This document shows, one piece after another, positions 29,761-34,299 of a stretch of DNA of 34,299 bases. Positions within the stretch are counted from its first letter, which is position 1. Every line of letters begins with the position of its first letter. The position numbers were made by a program, and so were the translations under genes. The notes beneath the pieces were generated by a model. That model worked only from the letters and a program-made list of their open reading frames with translations. It made no database searches and was not told the DNA's origin. The DNA lies in the IMG/VR virus record IMGVR_UViG_3300020172_002480, positions 1 through 34,299 of that record; one strand, written 5' to 3'. The stretch comes from a virus.

Positions 29761-30454
29761 TTATAATTTCTTTTAACCTTGGTATGTTTTCTACTACATA
29801 TAATACATGACTACACATATTTGGTACTAATTTATCACGTTTTGATAAATTTTCATTTTTCCATAATGGTTGTAGATTAGAGTAATGATTTAATACAATT
29901 AGTTCATCAAGTGATGCGCCAAATGAAATAGGTATAATATGGTCAATATGCCACTCATTTCTGTTATCCCACGACATTCCTTCTTGAAATTTATTTTCGA
30001 TATAATTTACGAAAAATTCAAAACTACAATGTAATATTTTTTCTGAAGTAGAATTTTTATTATATCCTTGTAATGATCTATTAATCATACTTCTAATATT
30101 ATGTTTTAATCTATATAGCTTATCTTTAGATTTTCTTTCTTTTTCATATTCTTTTTTATATACTTTTATTTTTTGATTATTGATACTTATATATTTTTTA
30201 AGATATTGTGAACGCAATTTTTTATTATCTATTGAATATTCTTTAACTTTTTGCAATATATGTTCTTTATTTTCATCATAATACAGCGATCTAATATGTT
30301 TTATCTTTTCAGCATTTTCTAATCTGTATAACTTATCACAGATTTTACATCTAGCGCTGACTCCATATTTTCCATTTTTAGCCTTACTAAATTCACTAAT
30401 TGATTTTTCTTCTTTACATTTTGAACAGCATTTGGTATGATTGATAAATATCAT
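29738..30454 (-). CDS. Free-standing HNH homing endonuclease (between moxR and its VWA partner)
   Basis: Protein of 238 residues. An N-terminal zinc-ribbon-like module (C10-x2-C13, C36-x2-C39) is followed by a long basic helical region rich in Lys and Tyr. The HNH nuclease then follows: WHIDHIIPIS (H169, D171, H172), HYSNLQPLW (N193) and KNENLSK (N200-N202). Such genes cut a specific site in related phages lacking them and are copied in by repair. It lies on the minus strand between two plus-strand genes, with a late-type promoter, a 5' hairpin and an AGGAG site. No truncation is seen, so it is probably active. Confidence 0.9.
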   Translation of the reverse strand: MIFINHTKCCSKCKEEKSISEFSKAKNGKYGVSARCKICDKLYRLENAEKIKHIRSLYYDENKEHILQKVKEYSIDNKKLRSQYLKKYISINNQKIKVYKKEYEKERKSKDKLYRLKHNIRSMINRSLQGYNKNSTSEKILHCSFEFFVNYIENKFQEGMSWDNRNEWHIDHIIPISFGASLDELIVLNHYSNLQPLWKNENLSKRDKLVPNMCSHVLYVVENIPRLKEIINNNDEMD

Positions 30455-30480
30455 TGTTGATACTCCTATTAAGTATTAAA

Positions 30481-30508
30481 GTAGTTGGGACGGCCATCCG
30501 CGAACTAC
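30481..30508 (-). promoter_or_regulatory. 5'-terminal stem-loop of the HNH late transcript (copy at 30481)
   Basis: On the minus strand the RNA predicted to start at 30508 begins GUAGUU, which pairs with AACUAC at 30486-30481. A second helix GGA/UCC encloses the loop UGGCCG. The copy at 32588-32618 keeps the outer stem exactly and has GGAA/UUCC inside, a change on both sides that keeps pairing. Confidence 0.7.
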
Positions 30509-30513
30509 AACTT

Positions 30514-30521
30514 TATTTATC
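30514..30521 (-). promoter_or_regulatory. Putative late promoter for the HNH gene at 29738
   Basis: GATAAATA on the minus strand. T4 spacing puts the start at 30508, exactly the first base of the hairpin. It is back to back with the early promoter of the VWA gene. Confidence 0.65.
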
Positions 30522-30528
30522 ATTTTGC

Positions 30529-30557
30529 TTGACATATCTTTAAAACATCGGTATAAT
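30529..30557 (+). promoter_or_regulatory. Early sigma-70-type promoter for the VWA gene
   Basis: TTGACA at 30529-30534, 17 bp, TATAAT at 30552-30557, 28 bases before the ATG at 30586. Confidence 0.88.
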
Positions 30558-30585
30558 ACAATTTTTCATTCACATAGGAAACAAA

Positions 30586-31791
30586 ATGTCAAACGATCCA
30601 GTTTTAACTAAGATTATTGATAACATCATTGTAGCTCGTGTTGGTTTATTATTACGCCATCCATTTTTCGGCAATCTCGCAACTCGCTTGATTATTAAAG
30701 AAGGTGGTGAATGGTGTAAAACCGCCGCTACAGAAGGTCGCCATATCTTTTTCAATAAAGAATTCTTTGCACCATTAACGGTAAAACAAATTGAATTCGT
30801 ATTAGCTCATGAAATTCTTCACAATGCATTTGATCATATGGGTCGTCGTGAAGGTCGTCATCCTAAACTATTCAACTATGCAGCAGATTATTGTGTAAAT
30901 GGTCAAATCGTCCGTGATAAAATCGGTGATCACAATATCCCAGGTATCAACATTCTTCATGATACCCAATATTACGGAATGGGTGCTGAAGAAATTTATG
31001 ACTTGTTAAAAGATAACAATGATGAAATGTTGGATAAATTAGGTGAATTACTTGACCAACACTTTGATTGGGAATCACAGCCAGATGATGGTGAAGATGG
31101 GAATGGTCGCCCTGTTTATACATCGGAAGAATTGCGTCAAATCCGTGATGAAGTACGTGAAGCAGTTATGGCGGCTGCACAAGCGGCTGGTGCGGGTAAT
31201 ACACCAGGTATGATCCAACGTATGATCAAGGAACTTACCGAGCCAAAAATGAATTGGCGGGAAATTTTACAACAACAAATCCAAAGCGTAATTAAAGATG
31301 ATTACACTTGGATGAGACCAAATAAAAAAGCATGGCATCTATCCGCAGTTTTACCAGGGCAGAGTCTACGTGATACTATTGATATTGTTGTTGCAATTGA
31401 TATGTCAGGGTCAATTGGTGATGATCAAGCTAGGGACTTTTTAAGTGAAATTAAAGGTATTATGCAACAATATCAAGATTTCAAAATTAAAGTATTCTGC
31501 TTTGATACTCGTGTATATAATGAAGCCGATTATGATGGTTATTCAATCGACGAGTTCGATAACTATCAACCAATGGGTGGTGGTGGAACGGATTTTATGT
31601 GTGTGTGGGATTATATGAAAGAACATGAAATCCAACCAAGCCGACTGTTATTTTTTACAGATATGTACCCGTGCGGGTCTTGGGGCGATGAATCATACTG
31701 CGAAACTATATTTATTGCACATGGTACTACGACAATTGAAGCCCCGTTCGGTATGACGTGTTATTACGAGTTCAGTAATCAAACTGCATGA
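30586..31791 (+). CDS. VWA-like/metallopeptidase protein, MoxR partner
   Basis: Protein of 401 residues. The N-terminal putative metallopeptidase domain has HEILH (HExxH, H75-H79) in FVLAHEILHNAFDH. An acidic linker follows (about 140-195). The C-terminal VWA-like domain has the metal-ion-dependent adhesion motif DMSGS (D272-S276) and a later GGGGTDF. This matches the DUF2201/VWA_2-type proteins that pair with MoxR ATPases. It has its own early promoter and an AGGAA site. Its 3' end overlaps the end of the minus-strand HNH gene by 13 bases. Whether it is a working protease in the phage is unknown. Confidence 0.9.
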   Translation: MSNDPVLTKIIDNIIVARVGLLLRHPFFGNLATRLIIKEGGEWCKTAATEGRHIFFNKEFFAPLTVKQIEFVLAHEILHNAFDHMGRREGRHPKLFNYAADYCVNGQIVRDKIGDHNIPGINILHDTQYYGMGAEEIYDLLKDNNDEMLDKLGELLDQHFDWESQPDDGEDGNGRPVYTSEELRQIRDEVREAVMAAAQAAGAGNTPGMIQRMIKELTEPKMNWREILQQQIQSVIKDDYTWMRPNKKAWHLSAVLPGQSLRDTIDIVVAIDMSGSIGDDQARDFLSEIKGIMQQYQDFKIKVFCFDTRVYNEADYDGYSIDEFDNYQPMGGGGTDFMCVWDYMKEHEIQPSRLLFFTDMYPCGSWGDESYCETIFIAHGTTTIEAPFGMTCYYEFSNQTA

Positions 31792-32552
31792 TTGTAATCG
31801 TCGTATAATTGTTCAATTGTTTTACCGGAGGTTTTAAACTTCCGGTAATTTTCAATAGCGCTAATTAATCGTAAATTCGATATATCCGATATAACATGTA
31901 TTGGAACGTCATTTAAAAATCCATCTGAAACACTATAAACGTGATCGATATGCCAATCTTTTCCGCGTTTATTTTCTGGGTCTAATGAATGTTTATATTG
32001 ATTATATTGAGTATTTAAATATTGTTGGCATCTACGTCTATACTGTTGTTTAGTCAATCCATTAATTGTAAACTCTTTATTTTTATAAAAGCGTGACCAA
32101 AATTCTTTTCGCTTTTGAGAAAGTTGTTGTTTAATTTCATCAATTTTTGAAACATTATCAACCCCATATTTATCAATAGAGTTTTGTTTCTTTTTATCTT
32201 TGACTGATTGTAATTGACTAGTATTTTCCACGCCAATCAATGATTTCATATCTAACATAGAACAACGTTGTGAACAATAAGTATGATAACATTTACCACG
32301 ATTATTATATGTTAAATGGTTATCACATACCTTACATTTTTGTCTATGTGTGATATTATTCGCGTAGCAATATAGTCTTTCAGTAAAACTTGATTTCACT
32401 AAAAATGTTGTTCTATCATAAATTTTGGAATGTAATTCTAGATGGTTATTTTTTATGTATTTCTCTCGATGAGCGTGATATACGTCATCAGCACCGATGG
32501 ATTGTAAAAAATCAAGAACTTTTTGAAATGAATAAATAGAATTACTGGACAT
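31779..32552 (-). CDS. Free-standing HNH homing endonuclease (after the VWA gene)
   Basis: Protein of 257 residues. Domains: a helical N-terminus; a Cys4 zinc-finger-like module (C73-C76, C93-C97); two repeats of the YGVxN type (LIGVENTSQLQSVKDK, DKYGVDNVSKIDEIK) also found in the large endonuclease at 26790; then the HNH nuclease (WHIDHVYSV with H201, D203, H204; ISNLRLIS with N226; ENYRK with N235). Convergent with the VWA gene, it overlaps it by 13 bases at the 3' ends, and its C-terminal codons contain the VWA terminator. It has a late-type promoter, a 5' hairpin and an AAGGAG site. Confidence 0.9.
   Translation of the reverse strand: MSSNSIYSFQKVLDFLQSIGADDVYHAHREKYIKNNHLELHSKIYDRTTFLVKSSFTERLYCYANNITHRQKCKVCDNHLTYNNRGKCYHTYCSQRCSMLDMKSLIGVENTSQLQSVKDKKKQNSIDKYGVDNVSKIDEIKQQLSQKRKEFWSRFYKNKEFTINGLTKQQYRRRCQQYLNTQYNQYKHSLDPENKRGKDWHIDHVYSVSDGFLNDVPIHVISDISNLRLISAIENYRKFKTSGKTIEQLYDDYNHAV
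31822..31852 (+). terminator. Terminator of the VWA gene, embedded in HNH coding sequence
   Basis: TTACCGGA (31822-31829) pairs with TCCGGTAA (31841-31848), extended inward by further pairs, followed by TTTT. The same bases encode the C-terminal part of the minus-strand HNH protein. Confidence 0.75.
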
Positions 32553-32587
32553 AATGATCTCCTTAGATTGTTGTTAGAATGTTTAGA

Positions 32588-32618
32588 GTAGTTGGGAACG
32601 CCACATTCCGTGAACTAC
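32588..32618 (-). promoter_or_regulatory. 5'-terminal stem-loop of the HNH late transcript (copy at 32588)
   Basis: On the minus strand the RNA predicted to start at 32618 begins GUAGUU, paired with AACUAC at 32593-32588. The inner helix is GGAA/UUCC and the loop UGUGGCG. It has the same architecture as the copy at 30481-30508. Confidence 0.7.
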
Positions 32619-32623
32619 ATTCT

Positions 32624-32631
32624 TATTTATC
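32624..32631 (-). promoter_or_regulatory. Putative late promoter for the HNH gene at 31779
   Basis: GATAAATA on the minus strand with the T4-type start at 32618, the first base of the hairpin. Confidence 0.65.
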
Positions 32632-32640
32632 ATTTTCTAG

Positions 32641-32669
32641 TTGACTGTCGAACCGTTTTAGGTTATAAT
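32641..32669 (+). promoter_or_regulatory. Early sigma-70-type promoter for the 32698 gene
   Basis: TTGACT at 32641-32646, 17 bp, TATAAT at 32664-32669, 28 bases before the ATG. Confidence 0.82.
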
Positions 32670-32697
32670 AGGTTCTTTAATATTCAAGACATTAGGC

Positions 32698-32985
32698 ATG
32701 GCGATTAAAAACGGTATTCCAAACCCGTTAAATTACTTTAACATGCGGAGAGTAGAATATGCTCCTCCGCATTTTAAGTACTTTACGATTAACAAGTATA
32801 ATCCACCATTACTAAAATTTCTTAATGATTGGATTATGGATAACTTAAATAGCAGATATTACATTGGTCAAGGAATAATGCTTGACAATACTAACACAAT
32901 AGTGTATAATACACGTATTGGATTTGAAAGTGAGAAAGAAATCACTTTTTTCACAATTGCTTGTCCTCATATTCATCAGAGATAA
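32698..32985 (+). CDS. Hypothetical phage protein, 95 aa
   Basis: A 95-residue protein rich in aromatic residues and Asn (NPLNYFNMRRVEYAPPHFKY, DNLNSRYYIG). No motif is recognised. It has only a weak TTAGG site close to the ATG. A consensus early promoter lies inside its last third, which constrains the codons there and serves the next gene. Confidence 0.7.
   Translation: MAIKNGIPNPLNYFNMRRVEYAPPHFKYFTINKYNPPLLKFLNDWIMDNLNSRYYIGQGIMLDNTNTIVYNTRIGFESEKEITFFTIACPHIHQR
32882..32910 (+). promoter_or_regulatory. Early sigma-70-type promoter inside the 32698 gene
   Basis: TTGACA at 32882-32887, 17 bp, TATAAT at 32905-32910. The full consensus inside a coding region suggests selection. It would drive the genes from 33017 onward. 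Confidence 0.82.
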
Positions 32986-33016
32986 GTAATATAAAATAAC
33001 GTTATAAGGAGATAAC

Positions 33017-33244
33017 ATGTCAGACGTAGAAAATACAACCGAAAACACAGAAGAAGTAACCGAGCAAGCATCAGCTGAACTTACTATCAATGATTTAAAC
33101 TCATTAAAAGTAATTATCGATATTGCTAGTTCTCGCGGGGTTTTCAAACCTGCTGAATATGCAGCAGTTGGCCAAACATACACCAAGCTATCTACATTTT
33201 TAGAGCAAGTGGCTAAACAATCTGATGCAGCTGGTACACAATAA
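33017..33244 (+). CDS. Small conserved phage protein, 75 aa
   Basis: A 75-residue protein with an acidic, Thr-rich, probably disordered N-terminus (about 1-22) and a helical domain LTINDLNSLKVIIDIASSRG followed by EYAAVGQTYTKL. This type is common in T4-like cyanophages and has no assigned function. It has a strong AAGGAG site. Its stop overlaps the start of the next gene (TAATG). Confidence 0.8.
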   Translation: MSDVENTTENTEEVTEQASAELTINDLNSLKVIIDIASSRGVFKPAEYAAVGQTYTKLSTFLEQVAKQSDAAGTQ

Positions 33245-34299
33245 TGGCTGAATTAAAACACGTAGGCCGAGTAATCGCTACTGGTAAAAAATGCTTAATT
33301 GCTTATCGCACCTTACCAGGTGATGCATATAGTGCTTTAGTAGTTCCAACTGAAAATTTACCAGATAGTTATCACGATGCACTAATTAATCTTGTCGAAA
33401 GTAATGCTGGTCAAACTGCTCATGAATTTGCAGAAGCACTAGACCGCACTCAATTCCCGGATGGGAGCCGTATGCTGCCAGCATTACATGCTCAAGGCCG
33501 GTTGATCAAGATTCCAACAGATCAAGTTGAAGTAGTTCCGACCAATTCAACATCTATTGTTTTATCGGAACTTAATCAAATTATCGCTGATAGCCGTGGA
33601 ATTCCAGTAGATGAATTATCTATTAAACCAACTACTGGCGAAAACTCAGATGTTAAAGAAGTAGCTAAAGTTAAAGATTTAGGAGAGCCTTCAAATGTTG
33701 AAGATTTTACTAGAACAACATCAGCAAGTATCAATGATGTCGAGTTATCACAACCAGTAATTGATCCAATTTCTGATCCATCTGGTGCTGCTAAACATTA
33801 TCGTTCACAAGCAGATAAATTAGCAAAAGAAGCTGCTCAATTCAGAAGAATGGCTGAGGATTTAGAAATGGAATTAGCTCATTTAAAAGGTAAATTTGCT
33901 ATGTTACCTAATCAACCAGACCAAACTATGGATGAAAATGAAGGTACTACTGTAAAGATTCTTGATAGACAGGCAGACTTAGATCAAGCGTATTTTAATC
34001 TTGATGTAGACGGTAAAGAAATGAGTTTTACATATTGGGATTACGCTGAGGAATTTGATAACGCAACTTATGAAGAGGTTATGTATATGATTGAAAAACA
34101 ACTTATTAATACAGATAAGTACGGATTTCCTGTTGATCCACAATTAACTCCTGAACAAAAAGAAGAAATTGCCCAAGTTGTACTTAAAGACCTCCAAACA
34201 AATCCAGGTTGGAAATCACGTCTTAGTGGTTATGGTGATTTAGAAGAAAATAGAAATATGAATGTTATTGACAAAGCTAAAAAAGCACTTAAGGGTAAA
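33244..34299 (+). CDS. Conserved phage protein, C-terminus beyond the window
   Basis: An open frame of 352 codons from the ATG at 33244 to the window edge without a stop. The N-terminal ~110 residues (HVGRVIATGKKCLIAYRTLP, ALVVPTENLPDSYHDAL, MLPALHAQGRLIKIPTDQVE) resemble a conserved domain of T4-like cyanophage proteins with unknown function. A variable Ser/Asp-rich linker and a coiled-coil stretch (about 180-215) follow. A second domain contains FNLDVDGKEMSFTYWDYAEE. Translation is probably coupled to the previous gene by the TAATG overlap. The true end cannot be seen. Confidence 0.8.
   Translation, partial: MAELKHVGRVIATGKKCLIAYRTLPGDAYSALVVPTENLPDSYHDALINLVESNAGQTAHEFAEALDRTQFPDGSRMLPALHAQGRLIKIPTDQVEVVPTNSTSIVLSELNQIIADSRGIPVDELSIKPTTGENSDVKEVAKVKDLGEPSNVEDFTRTTSASINDVELSQPVIDPISDPSGAAKHYRSQADKLAKEAAQFRRMAEDLEMELAHLKGKFAMLPNQPDQTMDENEGTTVKILDRQADLDQAYFNLDVDGKEMSFTYWDYAEEFDNATYEEVMYMIEKQLINTDKYGFPVDPQLTPEQKEEIAQVVLKDLQTNPGWKSRLSGYGDLEENRNMNVIDKAKKALKGK

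Overview
The window is AT-rich, densely packed phage DNA from a large T4-superfamily tailed phage (contractile-tailed, Caudoviricetes). The main evidence is a gp43-type family B DNA polymerase followed by a gp45-type sliding clamp, a DsbA-like late-transcription protein, an RNase H-type 5'-3' exonuclease and repeated T4-style late promoters (TAAATA core). Perfectly spaced host-type promoters (TTGACA, 17 bp, TATAAT) and an inner/outer-membrane spanin pair point to a Gram-negative host with an ordinary sigma-70. The sequence does not say which host.

Layout. 1-1554 (minus): PhoH-family ATPase interrupted by an intein that carries a LAGLIDADG endonuclease; the gene runs off the left edge. 1711-5042 (plus): two conserved phage proteins, then a lysis cassette (GH19 endolysin, i-spanin, o-spanin, holin-like protein, small secreted Lys-rich protein). 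5114-8242: DnaJ and a ClpA-like ATPase behind an early promoter. 8294-10900: four overlapping genes, three of which carry different nucleotidyl-transfer signatures (Pol-beta-like, KxDG ligase-like, HxGH). 10915-15866: candidate internal head/core proteins with [L/I]xE sites typical of T4 prohead protease substrates, ended by a strong terminator. 15982-26081: replication and early region (DsbA-like, polymerase, clamp, methyltransferase, exonuclease and many small conserved proteins of unknown function). 26114-26793: two small genes, the first behind a late promoter. 26790-32552: three minus-strand free-standing endonuclease genes interleaved with a plus-strand MoxR ATPase and its VWA/metallopeptidase partner. 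32698-34299: small early genes and a conserved protein cut by the right edge.

Regulation is unusually readable. Nine promoters have exactly 17 bp between the -35 and -10 boxes, and there is one weaker candidate. Late promoters fit G[A/C/G]TAAATA. Where three minus-strand late promoters fire (phoH and two HNH genes), the predicted RNA begins at its first base with a related GUAG stem-loop. At three other places a promoter lies between the two arms of an inverted repeat, so only read-through RNA could fold it. These two RNA arrangements, the class 3 intein and the nucleotidyl-transfer operon are the most interesting parts of the window. No tRNA, CRISPR array or insertion sequence was seen.
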